DNA from: Cryobacterium roopkundense
GTDB taxonomy: Bacteria; Actinomycetota; Actinomycetes; Actinomycetales; Microbacteriaceae
Reading direction: 5' to 3'
DNA length: 64,000 bases
Assembly: GCF_014200405.1 (NCBI RefSeq)
Contig: NZ_JACHBQ010000001.1
Span: 4,388,430 to 4,452,429 of the forward strand
Shown here in pieces: positions 12,701 to 21,128 of this stretch; positions within the stretch are counted from its first letter, which is position 1; each line of letters opens with the position of its first letter. The position numbers were made by a program, and so were the translations under genes. The notes under the pieces were generated by a model. It saw only the letters and a list, made by a program, of their open reading frames with translations, searched no databases and was not told where the DNA came from.

Positions 12701-14537
12701 CGTGATCGGAACCGTCACGGAAGAGACCCCGTCGCTCGTATCGCCCAACGGCATTGCGAGCCTCAGCTTCGGAGACCCCGTCGCGGCTGTCAACCGCGTT
12801 GCCGCCCAACTCACCGACGGTGACCCGTCGAACGGCGAAGCGGATGTTCTGATCGCCGAATACCACGAGGGTGCCGGAGCGGGAACACCCGATGGCGCGA
12901 CGCTGGAGCAGGAACTTGCCGCAGGCGGGGCCTTCGCCAGCATTGTCAACGACACGTCGGCTGAGGTCGACGCGATCTTCACCGGTCACACGCACAAGAC
13001 GTACGCGTGGGACGCTCAGGTTCCCGGCGCGGCCGATGGCGTGACCCGCCCGGTGCTGCAGACGGGAAGCTACGGCGACAACGTGGGCCAGGTCGTGCTC
13101 AACTACGACATCGCGACCGGTGATACGACCACGGTGACGAACCGCAACGTGGCCCGCTCAACCACAGCTGACGCTGATCTCGTGGCCGCGTACCCGCGCG
13201 CCGCCGAGGTGGAGTCCATCACGAAGGCCGCGTTGGCCGAGGCGGCCATCCAGGGCAATGTTCCGGTGGGGTCGGTCACCGCCGATATCACCCGGGCCTG
13301 CGCCGGCGGAGTCGCACCGTGCGTTGAAAACCGCATGGCTCCCTCCACCATGGGCACTCTCGTGGCGAACTCGCTGCGGGCATCGTTGGCCGTCCCGACC
13401 ATCGGGGGTGCCGAAATTGGCATCGTCAACCCCGGCGGTATGCGCTCGGACCTCTCGCTCGCTCCCGACGGCGTCGTGACCTACGCCGAAGCCAATGCAG
13501 TGCTGCCGTTCCTAAACAATCTCTGGACGACGAGCCTCACCGGGGCGCAGTTCAAGACCGTTCTCGAACAGCAGTGGCAGACCAACGCCGATGGCACTGT
13601 TCCGAGCCGTCCGTTCCTGCAACTTGGCCTAAGCGACAACGTGAACTACACCTTTGATGCCAGTCGTGCCGCGGGTGACCGCGTAACGGGCATCTGGATC
13701 GACGGCGCGCAGATCGACCCGGCGCAGTCCTACCGCATCGGTTCGTTCAACTTCCTGCTCACCGGTGGTGACAACTTCCGGGAGTTCACGAACGGAACGG
13801 ACACCCGCGATTCGGGTCTCGTCGACCGGGACGCCTGGATCTCCTACATCCAGGGCAATAGCCCGTTGTCTCCGTCTTTCGCAGCTACTCAGGCCTCGAT
13901 CACCGGCGCCCCGACGGCTGCGGTCAACCCGGGTGACACCGTCACCTTCACGGCTGGCAGCCTCAACCTCACCTCGCTCGGCGCACCGAAGAACACCCAG
14001 CTCGCGTTGAGCTGGTCGGGCACCGACGTGGGTACGGCATCCGTTGACTCGACCGGCACGGCCACGGTCACCGTCACGGTGCCGGCCGATGCTGTGGAGA
14101 ACAGCGTTCTCGAGATGACTGCGGCGGAGTCCGGCACTATTGTGCGGCTGGCCATTTCGGTGGCCGTGAGTGCCGAACCGGGGGAGGCGCCCACCGCAGC
14201 CTCCGAGAAGGACCTCACCAAGAAGCTCAAGAACGCGATCGACACCGATGAGAACTCCTATCAGGCCGGTGACACGGTCGTTATCGAGGTCGGAAAGAAG
14301 CTCGCCGGAGAGTACGTGTCGGTGTGGGGCTACTCCAAGAAGAAGGCCGACAACCTCGGGGGTTGGTTGCTCGTGAACGCCGACGGAACCGTGAGTGTCA
14401 CGCTCGCCGACGACCTCAAGCACGGGAAGTACAGCATCTCCGCGCAGAACACGGACGGCGACGTGATTGGCTGGACCGATGTGAAGGTTGACAAGGCCAA
14501 GAAGTCGCCGAAGCCGCCGAAGTACGGGCACCACTAG
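9786..14537 (+). CDS. secreted ExeM/NucH-type nuclease fused to 5'-nucleotidase
   Basis: A 1583-residue exported protein. The Sec signal peptide covers about residues 1-36 (ending ALPAAAS). Domains in order: lamin-tail-like LTD (about 40-195), a Pro/Thr linker, a YhcR-type OB fold (about 245-345), an endonuclease/exonuclease/phosphatase domain (about 512-830, from IRLASFNVLNYF to SDHDPVVLG with internal LLGDFNAY), a metallophosphatase (about 846-1080; NDFHGRID, GNHEFDQGF, TGHTHKTY), the 5'-nucleotidase C-terminal domain (about 1145-1340), an Ig-like segment, and a Lys-rich end without an LPxTG-type signal. It probably degrades extracellular DNA to nucleosides and phosphate. GGGGAA precedes ATG 9786. 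Confidence 0.92.
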   Translation: MKHPSRSVSTLISAAVLGVSLVAAPLVALPAAASTDGTGVIINEAYLNGGSAGATYLHKFVELYNPTAADVSLDGTSIQYRSATGVVNPTGTIPLSGTIEAGGYYLVQGSSNAANGAALPTPDAALSVSFAGGSGTIFFADQATALTTPPVGSIVGNPAIIDLLGYGSSNTYEGTASTAASVTTSVNRSSFVDSDVNAADFTTAAPTPTNSAGETAAPVEPTPTDTPTPTDTPAPTDVTPISTIQGTTDTSPFVGSTVKTEGIVTASYPTGGLAGFYLQTAGTGGMIDLGTHTASDGIFVYTGTLAASVAVGDYLSVTGNVTEYYGLTELNVTSLAGISALDDAGIVDPTPATVALPETAAARESLEGMLIAPQGDFTVTNNYTTNQYAEIGLAAGTTPLVNPTVTARPGSAEYTTAIADNAARAVTLDDGASTNFLSSANQGTPVPYLSLADPVRIGAAVTFTKPVILDYRNSAWKFQPTEALTAANASTVQPATFSNTRNAAPEDVGGDIRLASFNVLNYFSTVGTSLSGCTYYTDRAGDPTTVRGGCLARGAANDVNFERQQAKIVEAINALDADVVSLEEIENSAAFDKNRDDALSNLVTALNADAGSTVWGFAASPATLPVSEDVIRTAFIYKVDTVETVGESVILADSVAFNGRAREPLAQAFQLVGDDSSSFLAIVNHFKSKGSGSGADADQGDGQGASNATRVEQATALVAFADERTTTTGIEKVFLLGDFNAYDQEDPIRVITDAGYVNQGAKTGEYSYAFGGTVGSLDHVFASPEADATVNDVDIWNINSVESVALEYSRYNNNVTDFYAADAYRSSDHDPVVLGLNLATPTSVELNLLNINDFHGRIDSNTVKFAGTIEKLKAEYGDANSLFLSDGDNIGASLFASASQNDQPTIDVLNALGLAASGVGNHEFDQGFADLTGRVADAADFDYLGANVYNVGTETPAMKEYVIIDVDGVKVGVIGTVTEETPSLVSPNGIASLSFGDPVAAVNRVAAQLTDGDPSNGEADVLIAEYHEGAGAGTPDGATLEQELAAGGAFASIVNDTSAEVDAIFTGHTHKTYAWDAQVPGAADGVTRPVLQTGSYGDNVGQVVLNYDIATGDTTTVTNRNVARSTTADADLVAAYPRAAEVESITKAALAEAAIQGNVPVGSVTADITRACAGGVAPCVENRMAPSTMGTLVANSLRASLAVPTIGGAEIGIVNPGGMRSDLSLAPDGVVTYAEANAVLPFLNNLWTTSLTGAQFKTVLEQQWQTNADGTVPSRPFLQLGLSDNVNYTFDASRAAGDRVTGIWIDGAQIDPAQSYRIGSFNFLLTGGDNFREFTNGTDTRDSGLVDRDAWISYIQGNSPLSPSFAATQASITGAPTAAVNPGDTVTFTAGSLNLTSLGAPKNTQLALSWSGTDVGTASVDSTGTATVTVTVPADAVENSVLEMTAAESGTIVRLAISVAVSAEPGEAPTAASEKDLTKKLKNAIDTDENSYQAGDTVVIEVGKKLAGEYVSVWGYSKKKADNLGGWLLVNADGTVSVTLADDLKHGKYSISAQNTDGDVIGWTDVKVDKAKKSPKPPKYGHH

Positions 14538-14546
14538 CCCGCTGGC

Positions 14547-14600
14547 TGCGCGGGGCCCGCACACGACCGGAAATCTCCGATCGCGTGCGGGCCCCGCGCA
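14547..14600 (+). terminator. long terminator hairpin after the nuclease gene
   Basis: TGCGCGGGGCCCGCAC at 14547-14562 pairs perfectly with GTGCGGGCCCCGCGCA at 14585-14600, a 16-bp stem around a 22-base loop. It lies ten bases after the stop of the nuclease gene. Confidence 0.85.
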
Positions 14601-14672
14601 TTTCGGTGGCAATTGCTGCCGACACGCACGCCATTACCGGTTCGCGGCACTGAACCTCAATAACCTAGGGGC

Positions 14673-15314
14673 ATGTCGACGATCAAGCATCCTCTCGGCC
14701 GCCAGTCCAGCAAGGTGTACCGGCGCCGGCGTTTTGTAGTTGCACTCGGACTCCTTGCGGTGATCGTGATCATCGCGCTGGTGATTTTCAAACCCGGGGC
14801 GAGCAGCGGTCAGACCGGCGACACAGACGCAGCGAAGAGCGACGCCGTGGCATCGTCGACGGACACCCCGACAACAGCCGCGGCGGCGCCTCCCGCCGTT
14901 GACGGTGCTCCCTGCGACCCGTCCAACGTCACGGTTGAGGCACTCACCGACAAGAGCTCCTACAACCCCGGCGAGTTGCCGCAACTCACGCTGAGCCTGT
15001 TGAACAACGGCACCACGACGTGCGTGATCAACGCGGGGACGGCCGCACAGGTCTTCACCATCACGAGCGGCAAAGACACCTACTGGACGTCGACGGACTG
15101 CCAGACGGAGCCCGCCGACGCCGAAGTGACGCTCAAACCCGGTATCGCGGTCAGTTCCTCCACCCCGATCGCGTGGGACCGCACGCGCTCGGCCGTCGAC
15201 ACCTGCGAGGCCGCCACCCGCGACGCCGCCCCGGCCGGCGGCGCGTCGTACTTCCTCAACGTGACCGTAGACAGCATCGCTGCCGCCAGCCCTAAGCAGA
15301 TCCTGCTCTACTAG
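14673..15314 (+). CDS. membrane-anchored extracellular protein, unknown
   Basis: A 213-residue protein with a basic N-terminus (KVYRRRRF), one transmembrane helix at about 22-42, a Thr/Ala-rich linker, and a compact extracytoplasmic domain (about 80-213). That domain contains three or four cysteines (CDPSN, CVINAG, DCQTE, DTCEA) that could form disulfides. The fold looks like a beta-sandwich (LTLSLLNNGTTTCVIN, as in proteins annotated DUF4232-like), but the assignment is weak. It starts at ATG 14673 after AGGGGC and stands alone between two other plus-strand genes. Confidence 0.75.
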   Translation: MSTIKHPLGRQSSKVYRRRRFVVALGLLAVIVIIALVIFKPGASSGQTGDTDAAKSDAVASSTDTPTTAAAAPPAVDGAPCDPSNVTVEALTDKSSYNPGELPQLTLSLLNNGTTTCVINAGTAAQVFTITSGKDTYWTSTDCQTEPADAEVTLKPGIAVSSSTPIAWDRTRSAVDTCEAATRDAAPAGGASYFLNVTVDSIAAASPKQILLY

Positions 15315-15397
15315 CCCGTCGGCAGGTGGTGGTGGCGTTCGCTCGGGGCGTGCGCTTCGGCGTGCGCGGCGGGTCGTGCTCCTGATTGAATGGAGGG

Positions 15398-15835
15398 GTG
15401 ACAGAAGCAGAAGAGACTCCTCCCGTGGCCACGTACTCCGAGGCGCTCGCGACCGCGCTTGCCCAGCAAGATGTCGTGGCTGTGGCCTACGCCCTGCGCA
15501 ATGACGTGATGATAGTGCCGCAACTCGTCGTGAACGGGAACGCGGAGCAGGTGCGCGTCTTCGGGCGGGAGGGCACCGACAAGCGCATGCTGCTGCTCTT
15601 CTCGTCCGCCGAAAACTACGCGGCCATGGTCCCCGACGAGGTGGATCCCCAGGTGATGGTCGCCGATGGGCAGTGGCTTCGCGAGTTTCTTACCGTGCAC
15701 GAACGCACCCTCGAAATGGTGTTCTTCGACATCGCCGGACCCAACGTCATGCAAGCGGCGCCCGCCGACCTCATGCGCGCGCTCGGCGAGCAGCCCGGCG
15801 AAGGTGCCCCGCACGACATTTCGAGCCTCGGCTAG
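15398..15835 (+). CDS. SseB-type N-terminal domain protein
   Basis: A 145-residue soluble protein. The pattern of an N-terminal helical region, a short beta-rich core (DVMIVPQLVVNG, RMLLLFSSAENY) and an aromatic/hydrophobic end (MVFFDIAGPN) is that of the SseB N-terminal domain, whose function is not settled. GTG 15398 is chosen as start. TTG 15386 in the same frame is an alternative, because the GGAGGG at 15392-15397 is very close to the GTG. The stop overlaps the stop of convergent radA by two bases. Confidence 0.7.
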   Translation: MTEAEETPPVATYSEALATALAQQDVVAVAYALRNDVMIVPQLVVNGNAEQVRVFGREGTDKRMLLLFSSAENYAAMVPDEVDPQVMVADGQWLREFLTVHERTLEMVFFDIAGPNVMQAAPADLMRALGEQPGEGAPHDISSLG

Positions 15836-17196
15836 CGGAAGGCCTCGTCGAGCTCGATATCGCGCGGGTCGCGGCCGGTGGTGAGCGCGAAGGCGACGGC
15901 CGCCTGGATCGAGCCGCTCGCGGCATCCACCTGGTTGGAGAACCCCAGGCGTTTGGCCTCGTTAGAGCGCTGCTTCGCCGCCGACGTGGCACGGATCTCG
16001 CCGGCCAGGCTGATCTCCCCGAACGCCACCACGTCATGCGCGATCGGCAGGTTGGTCATGGCCGAGGCGATGGCGAGGGCGATCGCGAGGTCGGCGGCCG
16101 GCTCGGTGAGACGGATGCCCCCGACAGTCGACACGTAGACGTCCATGGCGGAGAGGTCCATCTTCACGCGCTCCTGCAGCACGGCGAGCAGCATCGCCAC
16201 CCGAGACGGGTCGATCCCGCTCGTGACCCGGCGCGGATTGGGCGCGGACGTCTTCGTGACGAGCGCCTGCACCTCCACAGGCATCGCGCGCCGGCCTTCC
16301 ATGGCCACCGTGACGCACGTGCCGTACACGGGCTCGGAGCCACGGCTGAGAAAGAGACCACTCGGATCTGGAACTTCGGCGATGCCGTCTCCGGTCATCT
16401 CGAAGCAGCCGACCTCGTCCGTGGGGCCGAAGCGGTTCTTCAGGGCGCGCACGAACCGCAGCGAGGTCTGGCGGTCGCCCTCGAACTGGCACACCACGTC
16501 GACGAGGTGTTCGAGCACGCGCGGCCCGGCGATGGAGCCGTCTTTCGTAACGTGGCCCACGAGCAGCACCGGCAGGTCGCGGTCTTTTGCCACGCGAATG
16601 AGAGTGGATGCCACCTCCCGCACCTGGCTCGGCATGCCCGCCGAGCCGTCGCTCAGCGCGCTCGACACTGTCTGCACCGAGTCGACGATGAGCAGGTCGG
16701 GCTTGACCGCGTCGATCTGGCCGAGGATGGTGCCGAGGTCGGTTTCGGCCGCGATGTAGAGCTCCGGCTCGAGGGCGAAGGTGCGTTCGGCGCGAAGCCG
16801 CACCTGGTTCACGGACTCTTCGGCGCTCACGTAGAGCACTCGCGACTTGGCCGCCGCGGCTTTCGAGGCCACCTCGAGCAGCAACGTGGACTTGCCCACG
16901 CCGGGCTCGCCGCTGAGCAGAATGACCGAGCCAGGAACGATGCCACCGCCAAGCACACGATCGAACTCGTTGATTCCCGTGGGCCAGTGAGCCGCGGCAT
17001 CCGTTTGGGCGTCTGTGATGGGGCGCGCAATGCCGTCGCCACTCACCTGGGTGGCTCTGAGGTTGCGGATGATGCCCACGCCCTGTCCCGCGTCGACCAC
17101 GGTGCCCCACTGCTGGCATTCGCCGCAGCGGCCGGCCCATTTGGGCGTGGTCCAGCCACACTCGGTGCAACGGAAGGAAGAGACGGGTTTGGCCAT
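15832..17196 (-). CDS. radA: DNA repair protein RadA
   Basis: RecA-like ATPase that helps branch migration during recombinational repair. The 454 residues start MAKPVSSF with a C4 zinc finger (CTECGW...CGECQQW, about residues 10-28), then Walker A GEPGVGKST (about 95), the RadA-specific KNRFG motif (about 255), and a C-terminal Lon-like domain. The start at 17196 is preferred over the longer frame because it begins directly before the zinc finger, as in the family. Confidence 0.96.
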   Translation of the reverse strand: MAKPVSSFRCTECGWTTPKWAGRCGECQQWGTVVDAGQGVGIIRNLRATQVSGDGIARPITDAQTDAAAHWPTGINEFDRVLGGGIVPGSVILLSGEPGVGKSTLLLEVASKAAAAKSRVLYVSAEESVNQVRLRAERTFALEPELYIAAETDLGTILGQIDAVKPDLLIVDSVQTVSSALSDGSAGMPSQVREVASTLIRVAKDRDLPVLLVGHVTKDGSIAGPRVLEHLVDVVCQFEGDRQTSLRFVRALKNRFGPTDEVGCFEMTGDGIAEVPDPSGLFLSRGSEPVYGTCVTVAMEGRRAMPVEVQALVTKTSAPNPRRVTSGIDPSRVAMLLAVLQERVKMDLSAMDVYVSTVGGIRLTEPAADLAIALAIASAMTNLPIAHDVVAFGEISLAGEIRATSAAKQRSNEAKRLGFSNQVDAASGSIQAAVAFALTTGRDPRDIELDEAFR

Positions 17197-17206
17197 GTCT
17201 CCGAGC

Positions 17207-17992
17207 CTAGCCGCGGCCCCCGACACTCTCCCGTGCGGGATCCCCGGTCGGTGCAAAACGGCTCGCGACCAGCCCTGTGAGGGAGGGGAGAAACGCCTCG
17301 GCCCACGAGCGGTAGCCGCGATCATTGGGGTGAAACAGGTCGCCGGCAACGTGGGTCGCCACGCTGCGAATGCCCGCTCGCTTCGTGACGGCGTGCAGGG
17401 GCGCCACGGTCAGGCCGTGCTCGGCCGCAACCCGGCGAATGATTTCGTTGGCCACAGCCACCTTGCGCTCGTTCTGCGGCAGGTGAAAACAGGGCAGGTT
17501 GGCCACGAGCGCGTGGGCGGGGAGAACGGCGAATACGCGGCGGATCCCGGCTTCGAACACATCCGGATCCCACTGGGCGATGTCGTTCGCGCCGATTCCC
17601 ACCGTCACGAGGTCGGGGGAGAGCTTGACGAAGCGCGGAAGTTGGTCGCGTACCGCGAGCTCAACCGTGGCACCGGAGACGCTGAGGTTGATCACGCGCA
17701 CGGAGCGTCCGGTGGCGGCGCGCACGTGGTCCGCGAGGATGCCCACGTAACTGCGGTTCGGCTCGCTCGCGCCGATGCCCTGCGCGGCGCTGTCGCCCAT
17801 CGCCACGTACAGCAGCTCTCCGCGTTCCTTGGCGTGCTCCCTCCACCACAGCGAATGCACGGGCTGCGCGTCGCTGAGTGCTTGCTGGCTCACGGCCAGC
17901 CGTTCGCGAAAGCCCCTGAGCTTCAGCACGACAGCCACGCCGATGCCGATGGCAATCAGAATTGAGCGGATGCCGCTGGCCAGTTTTCTCAC
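17207..17992 (-). CDS. SGNH/GDSL-family hydrolase, membrane-anchored
   Basis: A 261-residue predicted esterase/lipase. An N-terminal hydrophobic helix (SILIAIGIGVAVVL) is followed by the SGNH blocks: AMGDSAAQG with the nucleophile Ser, the Gly block LSVSGAT, GIGANDIAQ with the catalytic Asn, and the DLFHPNDRGY Asp-His pair. All key residues are present. GTG 17992 is chosen because the frame further up runs towards the tRNA gene. It ends ten bases before the radA start, so the two are probably co-transcribed. Confidence 0.85.
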   Translation of the reverse strand: MRKLASGIRSILIAIGIGVAVVLKLRGFRERLAVSQQALSDAQPVHSLWWREHAKERGELLYVAMGDSAAQGIGASEPNRSYVGILADHVRAATGRSVRVINLSVSGATVELAVRDQLPRFVKLSPDLVTVGIGANDIAQWDPDVFEAGIRRVFAVLPAHALVANLPCFHLPQNERKVAVANEIIRRVAAEHGLTVAPLHAVTKRAGIRSVATHVAGDLFHPNDRGYRSWAEAFLPSLTGLVASRFAPTGDPARESVGGRG

Positions 17993-18078
17993 CCGCTGAG
18001 AGTACAGCCCGTTACCGAATCTCCGCTGTGCAGAAGGTCGATTGGCGCGGGGCCCCGCGGGCAACTAAGATCAATCCC

Positions 18079-18168
18079 GGTACCGTGTCCGAGCGGCCGA
18101 AGGTGCGACTCTCGAAAAGTCGTGTGGGGGAGACTCCACCGTGGGTTCAAATCCCACCGGTACCGCCA
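18079..18168 (+). tRNA. tRNA-Ser (anticodon CGA)
   Basis: A 90-base serine tRNA. The acceptor arm GGTACCG pairs with CGGTACC at 18158-18164, followed by G and an encoded CCA. The anticodon stem CGACT/AGTCG encloses the loop CTCGAAA, giving anticodon CGA. There is a long serine-type variable arm (GGGGGAGACTCC) and a T arm GTGGGTTCAAATCCCAC. It reads UCG codons. Confidence 0.95.
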
Positions 18169-18171
18169 CGA

Positions 18172-18216
18172 AAAACCCCCTACATCCCGTTGTTTCACTG
18201 GGATGTAGGGGGTTTT
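18172..18216 (+). terminator. terminator after tRNA-Ser
   Basis: AAAACCCCCTACATCCC at 18172-18188 pairs perfectly with GGGATGTAGGGGGTTTT at 18200-18216, a 17-bp stem with an 11-base loop ending in TTTTCTTT. It is a classical intrinsic terminator four bases behind the tRNA. Confidence 0.92.
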
Positions 18217-18541
18217 CTTTGACCGGGCGGTCGTGTTGGCAACTTTTACTGGGGGACAGTGCCTGGACGGTTCGCTGACATCTTTGGTGCGCGGCTGGGC
18301 CCAGCATCGTTCAGTTCCCGACCGCAACGGCGACCAACGCGGGTGCGCCGCAACCTGCACTAGGGACGTTTGGCCCTGCCCGGGACCGGGAGCGCACGCG
18401 AGTATCAATACATCGATCCGCACCATCCGATTCCGCTCGATATCCGCATTCGTCGACACGGACCAATACCCCACGGTGGCCTACTCATTCGACGGGCCAA
18501 AAGACTGGATACGTCCAGGTGACAGCAGACGGAGACTCAAC
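18217..18541. other. 325-base region without a recognised gene
   Basis: Between the tRNA terminator and the DUF3267 gene. A frame is open through it (from 18233), but the residues do not look like protein and the base composition is less biased than in neighbouring genes. A stretch beginning GGGGGACAGTGCCTGGACGG at 18250 is reminiscent of actinobacterial insertion-sequence ends, but no partner end or transposase remnant is visible. No copy of the tRNA 3' end was found that would mark an attachment site. Confidence 0.4.
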
Positions 18542-19165
18542 ATGCCCGAAAGCCGTTCCCCACGAGATGCTTCTGAGCTGACGGTCGACTACCGTGCACA
18601 CCAATCGTTTGACCTGAAGAAAGACAGGAAACTCAATCTCGCCGTACAGGGCGTCTTCCTGCTGGTCGTCGTCGTCGCGCTGGGAGCATCGTTGTTTCTC
18701 AGGTTGCCCATTCAGACGAACTGGACTCCTCTCTTCACGGTCGTCGTGACGCTTGGCGCTTGCCTCCTCTATATGGCTCTGCATGAAGCCACTCATGGTG
18801 GCGCGTTATGGGCTCTCACCAGGGTGAAGCCGTCCTTCGCGCTGCGAATTCCCTTCTTGACTACCGGGAATCATGCATATCTCAGCCGTGGAAAAGCGGT
18901 TATCGTCGCTCTCTGGCCGGTCGTAATCTGGGGCTTTGTGCTCGTCGTTGCCTTGGCGGTGCTGCCCGAAGACTTTCGCATGACCGCTTACGTCCTGCTG
19001 ACGCTGAACTTCGCTGGATCCGCCGGAGACTTCGTCGAAGTGTGTCTCGTGTCGCGCCAGCCCCGGAACGCGCTCATTCGGGACAACGGAAACACTCTGA
19101 ACGTCTTCGTGCCGGGAGCTGAACAGTCGCTCAGCCCGATCGCATCGACCCGGACCGGGCACTGA
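18542..19165 (+). CDS. DUF3267-like membrane protein with HExxH motif
   Basis: A 207-residue membrane protein. After a charged N-terminus it shows helices at about 36-58 and 65-85, then LHEATHGG, an HExxH zinc-protease-like motif at the end of the second helix, a loop, and two further helices (WPVVIWGFVLVVALAVL and a C-terminal one). This arrangement is that of DUF3267 proteins, proposed to be membrane metalloproteases of the site-2 kind. ATG 18542 is preceded by GGAG at good distance. The gene is slightly less GC-rich than its neighbours. Confidence 0.75.
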   Translation: MPESRSPRDASELTVDYRAHQSFDLKKDRKLNLAVQGVFLLVVVVALGASLFLRLPIQTNWTPLFTVVVTLGACLLYMALHEATHGGALWALTRVKPSFALRIPFLTTGNHAYLSRGKAVIVALWPVVIWGFVLVVALAVLPEDFRMTAYVLLTLNFAGSAGDFVEVCLVSRQPRNALIRDNGNTLNVFVPGAEQSLSPIASTRTGH

Positions 19166-19182
19166 CCAATCGGAGATACTCC

Positions 19183-19464
19183 ATGCGGACTCAGAGCGAT
19201 AGGGTGCTCAACAAAATTCAGCACCCTGACGCCTATCGTGAGGCCAGCTCCCCGGTGCTCGTCATCGCCGGGCGCGGCGACCCACTCTTCCCGCTGTCCT
19301 ACACGCGTGACGTATACGAGAGCATCGTCGCCCCGCACAAGGAACTGCTGATCCTCGAGTCACAGGTGCATCTCCTCTTCAACGAGGACCTCGACGCTCT
19401 ACTGCCGCCTCTGCTGGACCGTCTCTCGCTCCTCAGCCACGGTTACCTCACCTCGGCAACCTGA
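19183..19464 (+). pseudogene. alpha/beta-hydrolase C-terminal remnant
   Basis: A 93-residue frame matching only the last third of an alpha/beta hydrolase: SSPVLVIAGRGDPLFPLSYT is the usual acid-residue strand (Asp in RGDPLF), and LESQVHLLF aligns with the catalytic His loop, where a GH motif is expected and QVH is present. The nucleophile elbow and the N-terminal two thirds are absent upstream. A GGAG-ATG arrangement allows translation, so it could be expressed, but a functional hydrolase is not possible. Probably a deletion remnant. Confidence 0.6.
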
Positions 19465-19662
19465 CTGACGCCTCGCAAATGCATGCGAGTTGCCTTCGCG
19501 CCGCTGTGGACCTGTGGACCGTTATCGGCGACAGATTGGGCTCCTGCGGGAACAGAGACGCAATCATAGGTACGCTCAATGGGGTGCGTTTGCAGAACCA
19601 GTTGACGTGCCGCTCGGCGGATGCTGTCCCGTCGCGCTCGACGAGAACGTGAAGGAAACACC

Positions 19663-20124
19663 GTGTCTGATCACGCAAGAATCAAGGGCCACACCGTGAC
19701 CCGCACCGTTCACGTCGAGGCCTCGCGTGCGAGCGTCTGGAAGGCGCTGACCGACCCCGAGGTGATGGTCAAGTGGTTCGGAGACGGTGTGGGGTTCGCC
19801 GCGCTCAAGCCTGGTGCTACCGGCAGCATCGACTGGGACGACTACGGCAGCTTCCCTCTCGAAATCACCGAGGTGGTGCCCGACGCCTCGTTTGGCTTCC
19901 GTTGGTCGGGAATCCCCGCCGAGAAGCTCGACGAGTACTCGACGCACGTGCGCTTCACCATCGCCGATGCAGGTACCGGGACGGATGTCACGGTGATCGA
20001 ATCGGGCTTTGACACGCTCCCCGGCGGCACCCGCTACCGTCGCGCACGTCTTGAGCAGAACCGAGAGGGCTGGGACGTCGAACTCGACGAGCTCGCGAAC
20101 CTCCTCGATGGTGTCATCCAGTAG
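19663..20124 (+). CDS. SRPBCC / AHSA1-type ligand-binding protein
   Basis: A 153-residue soluble START-like domain: VTRTVHVEASRASVWKALTDPEVMVKWFG is the typical first strand-helix block (seen in part), followed by the GSIDWDDYG and FGFRWSG strands and a long C-terminal helix. Such proteins bind small hydrophobic ligands or act as Hsp90-activator-like domains. The partner cannot be told from sequence. Start GTG 19663 has AAGGA at 8 bases. The frame extends upstream to 19621 without a better start. Confidence 0.85.
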   Translation: MSDHARIKGHTVTRTVHVEASRASVWKALTDPEVMVKWFGDGVGFAALKPGATGSIDWDDYGSFPLEITEVVPDASFGFRWSGIPAEKLDEYSTHVRFTIADAGTGTDVTVIESGFDTLPGGTRYRRARLEQNREGWDVELDELANLLDGVIQ

Positions 20125-20174
20125 TTCACGATTGCGGGGGAGGGTCGCTCGACGGGCTGGGGCCGCCGACCGCG

Positions 20175-20912
20175 TCAGAGGGCACTGAGCTGGCCCAGGA
20201 CGGTTCCGTCGACGGCCTGGAGCGTCATCACGCCGGCCAGCACCCGACCCTGAACCGCTCGCCCCAGCCAGTCATCCACTCCCTCGCAGGCCCGCAGCGT
20301 CGTAGCGCCGCCGGTGAGTACGACCGCATCGTCGGCTTTCGAGACCCAGGTGCCGGTCAGGTTGTTGCAGCCGTCGTTGCCGGAATACGTGCCGTCTGTG
20401 CTGAAGTTCAGGAACGGCGACGCGGGGGTACGTGACTCCGCCCAATACCCGATGGGGCGCCCCTGAGGACCGACGGTGGAATCAGAAGACCGCACGAGGG
20501 CCGTGCTCCCCGCGGCGTCGCCGACGCCGATGAGAGTCAGCGAATCCTGTGCCACCTCGACCGACGTGGCCGCGACCAGGAGCATCGGCAGCTGTACCCC
20601 GTCGCAGGCGGTCAGGGTCTGCGGGCCCGAGGTGGTGCTGAGGGACCCGTCGGAGGCGACCTGCCAGGTGCCACGCACCCGGTTGCACCCGTCGGAGGCG
20701 CTCCAGGTGTTGTCTTGCACGAAGGCGATGTAGGGCCGCTCGGGAGTGCTGAACTCGCCCTCGACGGTCCAGACTCCTACCAGGCTGCCGGCCTGCACCG
20801 ATCCCGTCGGCGGTGCCGAGGAAGCGCTGTTCCCGGCCGCGGAACAGCCCCCCAGAAGTACGGCGACAACAGCTCCGGCGAGCAGAGTGAGTAGCGTGCT
20901 TCGAGCGGCCAT
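20175..20912 (-). CDS. lipoprotein with two META/HslJ-like domains
   Basis: A 245-residue exported lipoprotein: the lipobox LGGC ends a signal peptide at about residue 23. Two copies of the META domain follow, each with the signature DGCN: DGCNRVRGTW (about 72) and DGCNNLTGTW (about 180). Pairs of cysteines (DGCN and TACDG/RACEG) probably form one disulfide in each repeat. HslJ-type META proteins are linked to heat and novobiocin tolerance in E. coli. Here the role is unknown. Confidence 0.88.
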   Translation of the reverse strand: MAARSTLLTLLAGAVVAVLLGGCSAAGNSASSAPPTGSVQAGSLVGVWTVEGEFSTPERPYIAFVQDNTWSASDGCNRVRGTWQVASDGSLSTTSGPQTLTACDGVQLPMLLVAATSVEVAQDSLTLIGVGDAAGSTALVRSSDSTVGPQGRPIGYWAESRTPASPFLNFSTDGTYSGNDGCNNLTGTWVSKADDAVVLTGGATTLRACEGVDDWLGRAVQGRVLAGVMTLQAVDGTVLGQLSAL

Positions 20913-21128
20913 GTCACATCCTTACTGGGCGGGTGAATCGCTGATAACTATGCTGTGGAGTCTCTGTTCACGCCGAAGGTTGGCGCGGAATCATGCTCCA
21001 CGAGCACCAGGGGTGCAGCCCTCACGGTCGATACTGGCGTGATAGTCGGAGGGTAACGGGACGTACTGAGACGGTAGTAGTGCCCGTGCTGCAGGTCAAG
21101 GTCTTCCCGGTGCCGGTGGGATCGGATA

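Noticed and set aside
15673..17280. A 535-codon open frame on the plus strand opposite radA
   Set aside because: The residues are rich in Arg, His and Gly with no family features, while radA on the other strand has all its motifs. Long antisense frames are normal at this GC content.
18079..18541. Integrated element in tRNA-Ser
   Set aside because: No integrase gene and no second copy of the tRNA 3' end were found in the window. The tRNA is followed directly by its terminator.
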